A DNA stretch of 64,000 nt from Heterohyrax brucei (GCA_028571685.1 CM053141.1:50156333-50220332); one strand, 5' to 3'. Positions 43,925 to 55,979 are shown, counted from the stretch's first letter. The notes: generated from the sequence alone by a model not told the origin. Program-made: numbers and translations.

Positions 43925-44480
43925 TTCAAGAAATCTAAAGATGCATTGCATTGGGAAAATCTGCTGCAAAGGACTTCTTTAAAGTGTTGAAAAGTAAGGA
44001 TGTCACCTTGAAGACTAAGGTCTTCCTGACCCAAGCCATGATATTTTCAATTGCATCACATGCATGTGGAAGCTGGACAACGAATAAGGAAGACAAGATG
44101 AATTGAAGTCTTTGAGTTGTGGTGCCAGAAAAGAATATTGAATATACCATGGACTGCCAAAGGAACAAACAGATCTGTCCTGGAAGAAGTACAACTTAAG
44201 TGCTCCTTAGAAGTAAAGATGGCAAGATTGTGTCTTACATACTTTGAACATGTTGTCAGGAAGAATCCATTCCTGGAGAAGGACATCATGCCTGGCAAGC
44301 AGAGGTCAGCAGAAAAGAGAAAAACCAATCCTCAATAAAACAGACTGACACAGTGGCTACAACACTGGGTTTAAGCATAAAAATGACTGTGAGCATGGTG
44401 CAGGACTGGGCAGTGTTTTGTTGTGCACTGGGTCGCTCTGAGTCAGAACTGACTCGACAGTACCTCACAACAACAACATA
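43925..44480 (+). mobile_element. RTE 3' part
   Basis: C-terminal RTE domain from 'aagaaatctaaagatgcattgc'. The frame at 44,117-44,338 has CQKRILNIPWTAKGTNRSVL, then EEVQLKCSLEVKMARLCLTY. The 3' tail has 'gtgtttaagcataaaaatgac' in variant form, 'gggtcgctctgagtcagaactgactcgac' and 'cctcacaacaacaac'. Confidence 0.92.
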
Positions 44481-44559
44481 GATGGCCTCGCTGACATACT
44501 TTTCAAACGCACAGTATTTTAATCTACTTTAAACTCTGTTGTTGGAAGAAGCAACAGCA

Positions 44560-44868
44560 CTTGGCTTGGCTTGGCCTTGGAAGAAGTGCAGCCAGAATGT
44601 TCTCTAGAAACAAGGGTGGCTAGATTATGTCTCACATACTTTGGATACATTATAAGGAGGGACCAGTCCCTGGAGACAGACATCATGGTTGGTAAAGGAG
44701 GTCAGTGAAAAGGGGGAAAAGCCTTGACAACACGGACTGACACAATAGCTACAACAGTGTGCTCAAGCATAATAATGATTGTGAGGGTGACACTGGACCA
44801 GGCAGTGTTTTGTCCTGTTACACAAAGCATTGTTGAAACCAAATCTATACAGCAAACAACAACAAACT
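44560..44868 (+). mobile_element. RTE 3' end, 5'-truncated
   Basis: It starts within the C-terminal coding end ('ttggaagaagtgcagccagaatgttc'), with 'gctacaacagtgtgctcaagc' and 'gaaaccaaatctatacagcaaacaac' at the end. A short CTTGG-repeat (about 44,560-44,580) marks the 5' junction. Confidence 0.88.
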
Positions 44869-44987
44869 GTTTTCAGACTTAGATTTTTGGAAAATAAACA
44901 CTTGGAATATCTTCAGTTTATTTTTGCTTTCTAACTTATTACTTTCCTAAGATAATGAAGTTCCAAACTGACCAAAAACCAGAATCA

Positions 44988-45182
44988 AATTGTTGCTGTA
45001 GAGTAGATTCCAGTTCATAGTAACCATACAGGACAGAATACCATCACCCCATAGGATTTCTAACACTGTAAAACTTCATGGAAACTGACTGTAGCATCTT
45101 TTGTCCCGCAGAGTGGCCTGTGGATTCAAACTGGTGACCATTCAGTTAGCAACTGAGCATGTAACCAATGAGCCATCAGGGA
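44988..45182 (-). mobile_element. AfroSINE, long subtype
   Basis: On the minus strand the core (complement of 'tagattccagttcatagtaacc') is followed by an inserted middle block ('taaaacttcatggaaactgac', 'atcttttgtcccgcagag'), then the tRNA-like head up to 'gagccatcaggga'. Confidence 0.8.
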
Positions 45183-45238
45183 TATCTCCTCAGTATGAGC
45201 AGGGGAAAAAGAAGAAATATATAAATAAGCATATCTCA

Positions 45239-45257
45239 GTATGGTTGGCTGAATAAA
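45239..45257 (+). mobile_element. MLT1 LTR, 5' end
   Basis: 'gtatggttggctgaataaa' is the start of the MLT1 LTR, cut by an AfroSINE. Confidence 0.7.
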
Positions 45258-45425
45258 ACCAAATTAAACCAAACCCAATACCATCCAGTCAATTCCATTT
45301 CATAGAGACCCTATAGGACAGAGTAGAACTGCCCCATGGAATTTCCATGGAGTGGCCGATGGAGTCAAACCATCAACTTTCTGTTTAGCAGGCAAGCTCT
45401 TAACCAGTATGTCACTAGGGTTACA
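45258..45425 (-). mobile_element. AfroSINE inserted in MLT1
   Basis: Full-length on the minus strand. GGCTGAATAAA (45,247-45,257) and GGCTAGATAAA (45,426-45,436) form the target duplication with two changes. Both lie inside the MLT1 LTR. Confidence 0.88.
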
Positions 45426-45882
45426 GGCTAGATAAAGACCCCCAAATGTGTCTATATTCTAATACTCAAAACCTATGCATGCTACCTTGCACGACACAAA
45501 GGACTTTGCAGATGTGAATAAATTAAGGATTACAAAGAGATTATCCTGGATTATCTGAGTGGGTCCAGTGTAATCACATCAAACAAGAGGAATGAATTCA
45601 AAAGTGGTCGCAATATGTTGATGGAAGCACACACTGGAGTGATGTGGTTTATATGTGTTGGGTGAGGCCACAAATCAAGGAATAGTAAGAGATGGAAAAG
45701 AGAAGAAAACAAATTCTCCCTGAGAGCTTCAAGATAGGACCAGCCCTGCTGACACCTTGACTTTAGCCCAGTGAAACTGATTTTGCATTTGTGACCTCTA
45801 GAAATATAAGAGAATAGATTTGTATTCTTTTAAGCCACTAAGTTTATAATGACTTGTTGCAGAGCAACACAAAACCAGTACA
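45426..45882 (+). mobile_element. MLT1 (MaLR) LTR, remainder
   Basis: It follows the MLT1 consensus order: 'gacccccaaatgtgtctatattctaat', 'gactttgcagatgtgaataaattaagg', 'attatcctggattatctgagtgggtccagt', 'gctgacaccttgactttagccc', 'gaaatataagagaatagatttg', and ends 'caacacaaaaccagtaca'. Old, with extensive point changes. Confidence 0.88.
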
Positions 45883-46208
45883 ATCAGAATTCTTACTATT
45901 AAGGGGTTAAAGTTCTCAAACCTCAAAGCTTTTCCTGACAGTGTTTCTACTGGGAAAACTGAGGCATTTTTAAGCACTTTTCTCTTTCCTGTGACATACT
46001 ATTTTATCACTCCAAACATGACCGCTTTATTGTAGTCGCTCCATGTTCATGAGATGCTCCATCTGATTGCTTTAAATTGGGTTGGTCTTGATAGTTCCAA
46101 ATTTTTAATTAATTTCTTTTGCAAACATTTATTGCTAACTCCCTACATTTAGGCTTTTTATAATTCCTGTGGACATGATGATTCATAAGAATAAATAAAT
46201 ATGTATAC

Positions 46209-46322
46209 TGGAAACCATGGTGGTACAGTGGTAAGTGCTATGTCTGCAAACAAAAGGTCAGCAGTCTGAATCTACCAGGTGCCCCTTGAAAACTCTATGG
46301 AGCAGTTCTATTCTGTCCTATA
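46209..46322 (+). mobile_element. AfroSINE, 3'-truncated
   Basis: Head and body to 'tattctgtcctata', then an AT/AC microsatellite instead of the GAGTCG core. Confidence 0.85.
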
Positions 46323-46385
46323 TAAAAATACATACACTTATATACATACACACGCAAATATATGTATATAAATATATATAGAAAC
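46323..46385. repeat. AT/AC microsatellite
   Basis: Mixed ATAC, TATA and ATAT units after the SINE. Confidence 0.8.
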
Positions 46386-46424
46386 TAGAAACTTATCAGT
46401 GAAATAATAGCAATATGTAAAGAA

Positions 46425-46739
46425 AGTTCTGTTGGAATGTGTGGTAGAATCTTACACAGTAGCCCCCTATGAATTAGTCCTGAAGGTATTTACATGATTC
46501 AGATTTAATGTAATCTCCAGAATTGATTTTGAGCTTGACCTACAGGATGTATGTAAGCTTAATTCAAACAGAGGCTTTATGAGCACTTACTCAACTGTGC
46601 TCACCCTTTAGGAACTCCTGTGTGAAAAAGCTCAAGCTAGCCAGGTAGAGAAAGCCACTGAAAAGAATTCCCAGACCCCTGGCTATTCCTATCAAAGATC
46701 TGGGTGTGAAGAATGCCATCTTGGATTTTCCAGCCATCA
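46425..46739 (+). mobile_element. MLT1-like LTR, first part
   Basis: Reads like a diverged MLT1 LTR: 'agtagccccctatgaattag', 'gatttaatgtaatctccag', then 'ttggattttccagccatcac'. An AfroSINE interrupts it. Confidence 0.6.
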
Positions 46740-46919
46740 CCAGAAGAAACTCTGGTGGCATAGTGATTAATTGCGATCGATGTCTGCTACCCCAAATGCT
46801 GGCTGTTGACATCCACCAGGCACTCCTTGGAAACTCTATGGGGCAGTTCTTCTCTGACCTACAGGTCATTATGAGGGTCGTTATGAGTCAGAATTGATTT
46901 GACTACAGTGGTTGCCTTT
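46740..46919 (+). mobile_element. AfroSINE inserted in MLT1-like LTR
   Basis: The head 'ctctggtggcatagtgatt', body CTTGGAAACTCTATGGGG and core 'gtcgttatgagtcagaattg' (partly duplicated) are clear. AGCCATCA flanks it (46,732-46,739 and 46,920-46,927). Confidence 0.9.
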
Positions 46920-48095
46920 AGCCATCAGGAGACTACAAGCAAGAGCAACAGTAGAATGAAGCAGTTTAGCCCCTGCTATCCTTATAATTGTGAGCAAAGA
47001 CAACTCTTGTTTTAACTCACTAAGTTTACTGTGTCAATAGGAGTTGGTTGAAAGTGGGCTACAACTGTAAAACAGGGGTGTTGGCTTTCGAAAGGGGCAA
47101 TAGGAAGCTTTTAATAATGGAGGCTTGTGGTGCAGGGAAGAGATTGCTATCGGGGTTGGAGAACATTTGTGTTATATATTGGTTAAAAAATAATAACAAT
47201 AAAACAACTGATGAGACTGTCACCTGAAGTAACGTGAAAGATACAAAAACTATCTAATAGTCTCTGGTCTAGGTGAAGAAATGCCAGGCAAAATGATGGA
47301 AGTATAATCTGTCTTTTTCAACGTTGTCTTTAATAAAGTATCTCCAAAGACAGATGAAATAAAGAAGGAAATATTCAACTTTCAAGCAGAATTTAGAAGA
47401 ATTATTTACAAACCAAGGCTTGCTGGGTCAAAAAAGAAAACTGTATTTTGTTGCAGACTATCCAGCTGGCAGAAGGGTTTCAGAGTTAGAAGCAGCCTCA
47501 TTGGAAACAACACAGACACGGTGCTGAGAGTAAAGTGTTCTAGGTCTAACAGTAAAGTCAGTGGTACAGATATCAAACCCTTTTATGAGAGATGACAAGG
47601 GTTTAAGATGATCCTATAGATACCTCTCAACTATAGTGAAGACATGATAACCTTCAGCATACACCTCTTGTACTGTCTTCTAAGTTAAGAGTTCCTAAGA
47701 CTCTTAAGGACCTTGTCCAGTAGCACCCGTTAGATAGGATCTTGTCTTTAAGAGATTTATTGGCATGGATTTATCTGACAAAGTGGATTAAAATTTGATA
47801 CGCAGGAAACTCACAGAGCTTTTAAAGGAATTTTATCAGTTTGGACAAAAAGGGACACATACTCAAAATGAAAGGAGATCTCTGAGCTCTTAACTTCCTG
47901 TGGACTAGAGACAAGATGAGAACGTTATTCACATGCAAACACAGATTCTTTCATATGTAAAATGAAACACATCTCAAACAGCGGAGCTAAGCACTCAGAG
48001 GGTAGAACTAAACTACAGAATACTATAGTTTACATTTTGAATGAAAAGAAAACTCACAATACAGATGTATTTTGATTGTGTATTTCTACTGTGCT
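46920..48095 (+). mobile_element. MLT1-like LTR end and internal region
   Basis: The LTR ends near 47,037 ('caactcttgttttaactcac', 'aagtttactgtg'). It is followed by a degenerate primer-binding-like stretch ('ttggttgaaagtgggctac') and about 1 kb that follows the order of MaLR/MLT1 internal sequence ('caagcagaatttagaagaattatttac', 'gagatttattggcatgg', 'gaaactcacagagctttt'). No open coding frame. Confidence 0.55.
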
Positions 48096-48883
48096 AATGT
48101 TGTGTCATCCGACTCAGTGGCACTTGGCTGGCTATAATCAGCCTCAGATACTTTGGGGAAAAAGTGAATTACAGGAAATTCTACCTGTAAAATAGACATG
48201 CCCATATACAGCGTGTACACATTATTTCTGTGCTCCCAAGTTCTCGTGGTTCCTTGAACTGTTTTCGAGTTGCAGCCTCACTGACACTATTAGAAGTTTA
48301 GTTAGCAAAAAACAGGGTGAAGAAAGAAATCGAAGGGCTAGAATGCAAGATATTCCAAATATATGTTTTTAAAACTTCTAGAGAAATGTTCAGGATTTCT
48401 GAGAAGTTTTTTATTTCCTTATACCTTACTCGTTCTCTACTCAGTTTACCACTATAATGATGCCATGGTTTTTTTGAATTCCCTGAAATCCATCAAATCA
48501 AATGCAGCCTCGATCACAAAGTGTTTCCTTAATTTAGACTTTTATTTTTTATTTTTAGTGTTACAGTAGAAGTAAAATTCAGATTCCCAAATCTCCAACA
48601 TGGAGATTTTATTTCAAGAATTTGCCGTTTTAACAAATCCTTCACACGACTGTGATGAAGGTGATACACTCCGTTTTCCCTCCCACATCACAATAAGGAG
48701 TACTTCTTCAAATACTGCAAATACTGTGGAAACAGTGCAGGATATTGGACAGGTCACTGGCTTTGGAGTTAACCAGATGTTAATTACAAATATTCCTCTC
48801 TTTTCTTGAAAGAAAATAGATCCTTAATGACATCTGAAAGGAATAAACAGGCTTAATTTTCTTAAATATGAGAGAAGAGGGGC
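48096..48883. other. Unassigned sequence
   Basis: No gene or repeat that I can support. The frames at 48,363-48,569 and 48,600-48,809 (68 and 69 codons) are unremarkable. Confidence 0.5.
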
Positions 48884-49082
48884 TGTAAAACTTTTCTTTA
48901 ATGGGCCAGGTAGTAAATGTTTTCAGTTTTGCAGATGATACAGTTTTCTGCCACAGCTACTCATCTCAGCGATTGTACCTAAGAGCAATAAATGAATGAA
49001 GGAGAATGGTTGTGTTCCAATAAAACTTTACTTACAAAATCAGGTTGCAGGCAGGATTCGGTTCAATGGCTGTAGTTTGCTG
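48884..49082 (+). mobile_element. Non-autonomous hAT-type DNA transposon (MER family)
   Basis: 'ggggctgtaaaacttttctttaatggg', 'ccaggtagtaaatgttttc', 'gttgtgttccaataaaactttacttac' and 'gtagtttgctggc' match the common eutherian hAT-Charlie MITE that begins CAGGGGTTGGCAAACTTTTT. Termini are eroded and I do not assign the exact family number. Confidence 0.75.
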
Positions 49083-49468
49083 GCATATCTAATAGAACAG
49101 CCAATAATATGCAAGTGATAAAACAACTTTATGTAGTTTCATCCCAAAGTTCAAAAAAGGAGAATAAAAATAACAACAATAATAATAAAGAAAACTTCTA
49201 TTTTCATCTGAGTTTTAAAGTTATTAAGTGGACAGAATCTAAGGCAGTTTTCTTAAATTTTAATGTTCATATGAATGATATAGAAATGTTATTAAAATGT
49301 AGGTTGGTGTTTAGTCAGGGCCCCAAACTTTTTATTTGTAAAAAGGTCTCACCGCTACGGCCAATCCACAAAGGACGCTATGAGAAACAAGGATCTCACT
49401 AAATTCTAGACAATCTGGAGATCAGCTGGAAGGCAGAGTCAACATAAAGAAGAGAGCTTGGGATAACT
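49083..49468. other. Unassigned sequence
   Basis: A small (AAT/AAC) tract lies near 49,165-49,190. Nothing else is recognised. Confidence 0.5.
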
Positions 49469-49668
49469 TGCTGTTGGGTGTTGTTGAGTTGATTCTGACT
49501 TCAAGTGATTCCATGTGGCAGAAGAGAACTATCCCATACAGTTTTCTTGTCTTGTAATCTTCTCAAAGCAGATCGCCAGATCTTTCTCCTGTGAAGCGTC
49601 TAGGTGATTGCCGACTGCCATCCCTTTAGTTAGCATTCGATCACTTAACCAAGGCCGTGCCAGAGTTC
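49469..49668 (-). mobile_element. AfroSINE, long subtype
   Basis: The core 'gagttgattctgacttcaag', an inserted block with 'agcagatcgccagatctttc', then the tRNA-like head near 'cttaaccaaggccgtgcc'. Confidence 0.82.
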
Positions 49669-52600
49669 CTCCCTTTCAACTGGCTCTTCCCCGGGGATGA
49701 GGAAGCACTTCCTGTTTACTTTCAGGGTGATGTAACATACAACACCCTCGACTGTAATTACCTTTTTTTTAACCCTCTCAGTTCCTTGAAACAACTTTGT
49801 ATCTGTGTCTAGTTCTTTTGGTACTCCTTTCACCTGTGTAACACAATAAGTTTTCAATAACTCCACGATTAATTATTAGTAAAAAAAAAAAAAAATCCAA
49901 TCTTTACCAGTTGGTTTTCTTTCATTTATGATGTAGAATGAACTGTCTGGTCTATTTCATTTTCTGGTTGCTGAGTTGTGAAAAATGAAAATTCATGCAT
50001 AATATGCAAACTGAAAAAAAATCATCCAGGTCTAACATTTCTCCTCTTCTCCCTCCATTCTGATTCTCTATCCCTACCCCCAGAATATCCATTGGCTAAA
50101 TGCTGAAGAGGTAAAACCAAACTACTATAATCAATCAAGATTGAATTTTGGTATAGCATGTATTTATCAGATATTGTAACTTATCTCGAAAGTTACTTGC
50201 TTGATGCTTCTCTTAAAAGAGCAAGAGAAGAATAATATAATGATAACTTTTGAAATCTATAATTCTTTTAGAAATACAGGCTTTTTTGAAATAGAAAAAT
50301 ACTTGTGTTCCAAGCTGTCTGTACATCATACAAACAACCAGTTGGTGAGGTCATAGTCATGCTAGATTGTGGAACTGATCCAAGTTGCAGAAATATATTT
50401 CCAAAGTAAAATTCATAACAGAACATATTTAGATGGTTGCTTTAATGTTTTAATGAGCGATACTATTGAATTTCAACTAGTGTTTTCCAACTTAATGTAA
50501 GCTCCCTTTTGAAGGTTCCTTACATGCTACGCTTGATTCTAAGGTTTTATCTGAAATGAAATGTAGCATTCTCTTTGCTTTATGTAGTAATGTCAGTGAC
50601 TTTCTCTTAAATCATCCAGGAAAAGACAGATTACCAAAATCAAACTTATTGGAATCATTTTTAAGTGATTCCAGACAATACACTTTTACTGATACACGAA
50701 ACTTGGAAAGTTTTAACTTCAAATGCTAAATTCGCAAAAAATTTGTAAATGGCTGAATATAAAGGGCAGTAATGGAAAATATTCTGTCACCGTAATTATA
50801 GTATTAAATATCACAAACACCATAATGATATGTTTTACTTAACTTTTTTTGGTGTTTTTTTTTTTTTTTTTGGTTTCTAAACAATAAAACAAATTTGCAA
50901 ACATTAAGCTCAATATCTCCTTGAAGTGGGACCCCTCACCCCCCGGCATCATTTTCAGATTGATAAAAGTAGAATGATCATAGATGCTTTCCTGGAGGCA
51001 GGTAAGGTACTTTCCATATCACAGTGGTTGTGAAATTGGTAATCACAAATGCCTGCCAACTTTTTGTCTTTCTTTCTGAAACAATTACAACAAAACACAC
51101 TGAAATGTTTTTCTTCAATGATACACATGGTCAGCTCTTATGCTTTATTAATATTTTTATTTCATCTGCTATTGTGAGGATGAAACAAGTTGGGCATCTC
51201 TTTTTCCATCACTTAGTGTTACTTACAGCAATGGATTATTGTCTGTCATTTGACAGGATTCTGGAAACAACCTAGTCATTCATGCTTGATGTGGTCAGTC
51301 CACTGTGGTACATTAATGACCATCATTATAGCTTGTGTAATGTTTACATTTTCTCTAGTAGGATTTTCATATTAGTGGATACTCAGGAAGATGTATTTCC
51401 CATGATTATGGTAAAGAGGAAAATCTAAACAGTGCAAACTTACACTGAGAAATTCTCACCTTGATTTCCTGTGAATAAATACGGTTTTACTGTACTCACA
51501 TCTTTCTTACTATCTCAAGATTTTTTTTAAGGTTGACCAAAAAAAAAAAAGTCTGCCTTCAGTCTTTGGAGATTTTATTTTTACTGATTTTATAGCCTTT
51601 GAAAATGTTTCACCTCAAGCCATCGCTGTTTTCTTAGATTTTGCTTGCTCACCTCTCCTGTTCTCTCATTAGGTTCTTTTTCCTTTGACTGCAGACAGAG
51701 GTGCTGTGTCCACGTCCTGAGAGCCATAGGTAGTTTCCCCATTAAAGTTATCTATTCTGTTGGTGACATGATAGCTTAGCAGCAACCAGTAGGCCATTAG
51801 GAAAATAAGCAAATTCTTATCTGGAAGTCATTAACTAGAATCACTCATTCTCTTTTCTCTCTTGCCTGGAAGTTGATTCTTTTCTCATCCTGGAAAAATA
51901 TTTTGATAGAGAGTTAAGTGCTGGTGAAAGGTGACTATGTGGCAGATGGACTGGAAGGAGGAGGGGACAAATACTGCATTTGTCTATGTACTCTCAGAGG
52001 GAGGTCAACAAAGACAAGGTCAGCGCCTAGTGAATGGCATTATTAGTTCTGTGCTTAAGTTTTGATGTGGAAAAAACAAGTCTAGAACCAATTTGTTATG
52101 CTTCTCCAAAGGGGACTGTAATCCATATTAGCTAATATATAGCTTTAGATAACAGAATTTTAATACACAGTTCTTAATAATCCACGGAAATCATCTAAGC
52201 TACAAATTAGATCTGTCAGTCATTACCAATCTTCCATCTAAACTCAAGAAATTAGCTAGAAACCACATTCTCAGCCCCAGTATCAATTTCAAGGGAATGC
52301 CCTGGTCTAAGGCCATTCATGCCAGAGTAAGGTGAAGACCGGAGTACATTTTCTCACTACATTGACCACTCAGGCCAGTGTCATGTATACCAACAGAGTT
52401 CAGGTGATCACAGAGGGATTCTTTCAGGAGAAGGAACATGCATTTCTTTGGAAAATCATTTCATTTTTCTAACATTATAGAAGTCTGTGTATGTAATAAA
52501 CTTAATAATCATCTCTTTCCATTTGCCCCCAAATTAGTCATTTGTAATTAAATTGTGACATATATACCCATTTCATATCCATTTGTCATAGTTCTGTTCC

Positions 52601-53449
52601 ACTATTTTAACACAGACACCAAGTAAAATTATATCAATCTCTCAGTTTTAAGACAGCACACCAGTTCTGATATTCACCAACCAAGTCTAGAAGCTAAGCT
52701 AATAGTTTAATATAAATTGTTTACTGAGTCTCTGAATTGCAAAGGCATTATCTTTTATAACTCATATCATTGCATTTATGTCAACAAGAACAGATTGATG
52801 GTTTGGGGCCATTTAGTCAATAGGTCCAGAGCTCAGTGATGTTTTTCTGGCACAACGAAGGTTTCTGAGCACATTGGAAGTAGAACTTCCACCAGCCCCC
52901 TCAGTGATTCTGTCCCATTGCCCAGACTCTGCTGTGCTCCAGGGTGAAGATATGTGGATCTAGAGCCAGCAACCATACCGGCTGATGCTTCCAGCCACTT
53001 TTCCAGAAATGAAAAGACAAGGCAAGTGGACAGCTTTCAGAGGACCTTTTACTCTCTTTCCTGACAATGTCCTGCAGCCTGCATCATCACTGACCTCAAC
53101 GATCCTCTGGGGAGAAGGCTAATAGAGAAGGGGTTAACAGTGGTTTCTGTCCTTTCCTGGGGGTCAGAAAAATAAAGAAAAATGTGTCCTTCAGATACAG
53201 TCAGCATCACTGAAATTCAGTTACAAGATGTAATAAAACTATGTTAGCTACAAATGCACTCTGCATATGCCTGCTCAAGCCTGAATACTGTAGAAATTCC
53301 TTTTAAAGGGCAATAAATATATTCACAGGCCAAAGAATAAAGTCTTTGAATTCAAGTTTGAAATTCCCCAACTTAAGAAATTATTTTTCAGGTGCGAATT
53401 TTCAATGTAAAAAAATGTTTTGCTTTATGTACGACTAAAACAAACAAAC
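49669..53449. other. Repeat-poor block, mostly unique
   Basis: About 3.8 kb in which I see no AfroSINE, RTE, L1 or LTR and no gene. It holds simple runs (A14 near 49,882; T near 50,860; A near 51,540). The 83-codon frame at 51,024-51,275 has no recognisable domain. Confidence 0.6.
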
Positions 53450-53625
53450 AAAAAAGAAAAAGAAAGAAGGAATTGAGATGGAAGGCGGGGCTGGGAAGGG
53501 AAGGGAGAACACGTAGAGCAGAATAGCCGTGTGAATTCCGAGTATTAACACGGCAGATTGATATGGATTGTAAACTCTCACTGAAAACACAATAAAATTT
53601 ATTTAAAAAAAGACAATGCCTAAAA
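53450..53625 (+). mobile_element. Possible L1 3' end fragment
   Basis: 'gattgatatggattgtaaac' and AATAAA followed by an A-rich tail recall the ends of the L1 3' UTRs elsewhere in the window. Diverged and uncertain. Confidence 0.4.
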
Positions 53626-53652
53626 AAAAAAAATTAAGATCAAAGGAAAGGC

Positions 53653-53667
53653 GGGGGGGGGGGGGGG
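53653..53667. repeat. Poly-G run
   Basis: Fifteen consecutive G after GC. Could form a G-quadruplex or be a length-variable homopolymer. Confidence 0.95.
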
Positions 53668-54642
53668 AGAAGAAAAAAAACATCTAAGTGTAGCAGCACT
53701 CTAAACTAGAACTCTAGTTTGAATATCTGTATAAATAACCTAGTAGCATACCTGTGAATCTAGAAAATACTCGGTAGATTGCTGAAAGAATCCAGACATT
53801 TTCTAAAATTGCCTCACTTACAATTGAAAGGTTGTTGTGGATATGTCTTGGTCTGTTTTTCTGCCGGCTCAGTCACAGACAAAATTCAGCGTAACGTATC
53901 TAAGTCCTAATTCTGACGTAGCCTGGTATCAACGTTTGGGGAGTGATTACCAGGTTATTGATGTAGAGGAAATGACCACATTTAGCTGCAGTGAAACTGG
54001 GTTGGGGCAAAGGCTGGCAGACCAGGCCCCAGAGGAGGGGTGACTTTCTGGGGGCAGCGTGACGACTGTCCGGATGCTGGACATGGGAGGAGGAGGGTCA
54101 GTGAATTTTTAGTATCTCAGTAATAAGGAATTGATCATCTGACTTCTTGCTGAGCTGGCTATATAAATGCACCCTGGGGGTGGAAGTGAGGTAATGGCGA
54201 AAGCCTCTGGAGATCCCCCAAACTGTCCTCATTTAGAGAAACAAATGCAAAGACCCTGGTTTCAATATAATTGTTTTCTAAAATACAGAGTAAATAAGGT
54301 GTGGTTTTTATTTTCATTTACAAGTCTCAGAGGAAATCCAGAGCCTTTTTTATTTTTATTTTTATTTTTTTTTTGGTTGTTGTTAAAAGAGATAGTGAGG
54401 AAGGAAACAAAAGGGGAATTAGCTACCTCTTTGCCTCATAATTCTATGCAGACTAAAAGTTAACGACCAAATAAACTAGAGAAAACATTATTATTGTCAC
54501 ACTCAAGATGAAGATCAGCTGGTTAGAATGCTGATATAACAATGAGCAGAAAGAATTCCATATAAAATAGTTCTTATTCATCACCTGAAACTCATTCTCT
54601 AACCTTTGACAGATTTTTCCAAAGCATTTACAAGGTCACTAA
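53668..54642. other. Unique segment with several CpGs and a TATA-like box
   Basis: CpG-bearing segment at about 53,860-54,090 in an AT-rich context. CTATATAAA is at 54,159-54,167. No exon or domain recognised in the 68-codon (53,837) and 98-codon (54,167) frames. Confidence 0.45.
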
Positions 54643-54690
54643 GAGCCAGAATCAACTCTAGGGCTAATGGGGTTTCTTGTTGTTGTTTTT
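54643..54690 (+). mobile_element. AfroSINE 3' fragment
   Basis: 'gtcactaagagccagaatcaactctaggg' and 'aatggggtttcttg' only. Confidence 0.65.
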
Positions 54691-54814
54691 AACTGTCGAT
54701 CAGAAAACAGACCAAGTACTCTGGTATTACTGTAAATCCATCAACATGTTTCTTTAAATATGTCAATTTTGTGTATACAGAAACTACAAAAATATTTGAG
54801 AACTGTTTGTTATT

Positions 54815-54905
54815 CATCATAATAGCTGCATTTTACTGAGTGATTCCTATGGAACAGGTGGCATGCTAAGAGCCTTATATGCCCCATCTCCATGAACTCT
54901 GGGGT
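54815..54905 (+). mobile_element. L2/MIR-type fragment
   Basis: 'ttactgagtgattcctatgg', 'ggcatgctaagagccttatatg' and 'ccatctccatgaactct' follow the shared L2/MIR core, 'ttactatgtgccaggcact...gctaagcgctttac'. Confidence 0.6.
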
Positions 54906-54913
54906 CAGGGGAA

Positions 54914-55072
54914 CCCAAACATCACCACAGAGTCAGTTCTGACTCATAGGTATGCTATGGGCTAGAGTAGGACTGCCCTGTAGGGTTTCCAGGGAGTGTC
55001 TGGTGGATCTGAACTGCTGACTTTTTGGTTAGCAGCAGTAGTTCTTAACCACTATGCAACCAATGAGAGTAG
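54914..55072 (-). mobile_element. AfroSINE
   Basis: The core 'cagagtcagttctgactcatagg', 'ctgccctgtagggtttccagg' and the head 'gttagcagcagtagttcttaaccac' are read in complement. Confidence 0.9.
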
Positions 55073-55449
55073 GTATGAAAAATGTGTGACATGCCTAGAG
55101 GACTACAGTCGTAAAATGGGAAACATAAAATTTGAAACCTGTTTCTGATTCCTACCTTTTAATCCACTTTATTATTTTCTATATTTTTCTATAGCAATTT
55201 AAGATTAGGATTAGGTGTTAATATTCAAAAGGATATGCTAACTCTGGGGTAATTTAGGCTGTAGGTTTTAAAGCTAGATAACAATTCAAGCCTTTGAGGT
55301 TTCAAGTCTAGTTGCAGCTGACCTGCTTCAGCAGCATGGTTCTAAGAAATCCAACAAATACAGATTTTTTTTTCTGTGCTGTTGAGAATCATATGGACAA
55401 TGTCCACATAAATGATGTAAGAACTCCTGTGATAAATAGTGTAAATATT

Positions 55450-55495
55450 ACCACGAGTTGGAGCTGACTTCAGGACAACTGGTTTGGTTTTCTAC
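55450..55495 (+). mobile_element. AfroSINE 3' fragment
   Basis: 'ccacgagttggagctgacttc' and 'aactggtttggttttct' in plus orientation. It lies back to back with the following minus-strand SINE. Confidence 0.7.
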
Positions 55496-55499
55496 ATGT

Positions 55500-55722
55500 G
55501 TAACCAAAGCCCCAGTGTGCAGAACTCCTCTACAGTTTCAAGGCTGTGAACTTTTGGAAGCAGCACACCAAGCCTATCTTTTCGAGGCACCTCTGGGTGG
55601 GCTCAGACTGCCAGCCTTTCAACTAGTAGCTGAGCGCTTAACTGTTACTGCAACTGTTAACCTTTGGTTAACAGCCAACAGTTATAGCTCTGAACAACGG
55701 CACCACGAGGATTTCCGCAGAG
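55500..55722 (-). mobile_element. AfroSINE, long subtype, expanded head
   Basis: The complement shows the tail, then a middle block ('cacaccaagcctatcttttcgag', 'gcacctctgggtgggctcagac'), and a head with a duplicated 'aactgttaacctttggttaacag' part. The head is longer than usual. Confidence 0.75.
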
Positions 55723-55927
55723 GCTTTCAATAGTCCTCGTAAAATGTGATGCCCAGACCTGAAATTTAACTCACTAGACATAGTCTGAGTAGCAAAAATA
55801 CAATGAAACCATTGGTTTCCAAAATAATTTTAGCAGCATAGTGCAAAGTCACTAATTCAAACTATTAGAATTAGAGTTAAGGGATCTGCTTTGGAAATCA
55901 AAACTGTTACATCCAGGAAGGTTTAAG

Positions 55928-55930
<3 letters not shown>

Positions 55931-55974
<44 letters not shown>
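55931..55974. repeat. Perfect (AC)22 microsatellite
   Basis: Forty-four uninterrupted bases of AC. Likely length-polymorphic. Confidence 0.98.
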
Positions 55975-55979
<5 letters not shown>

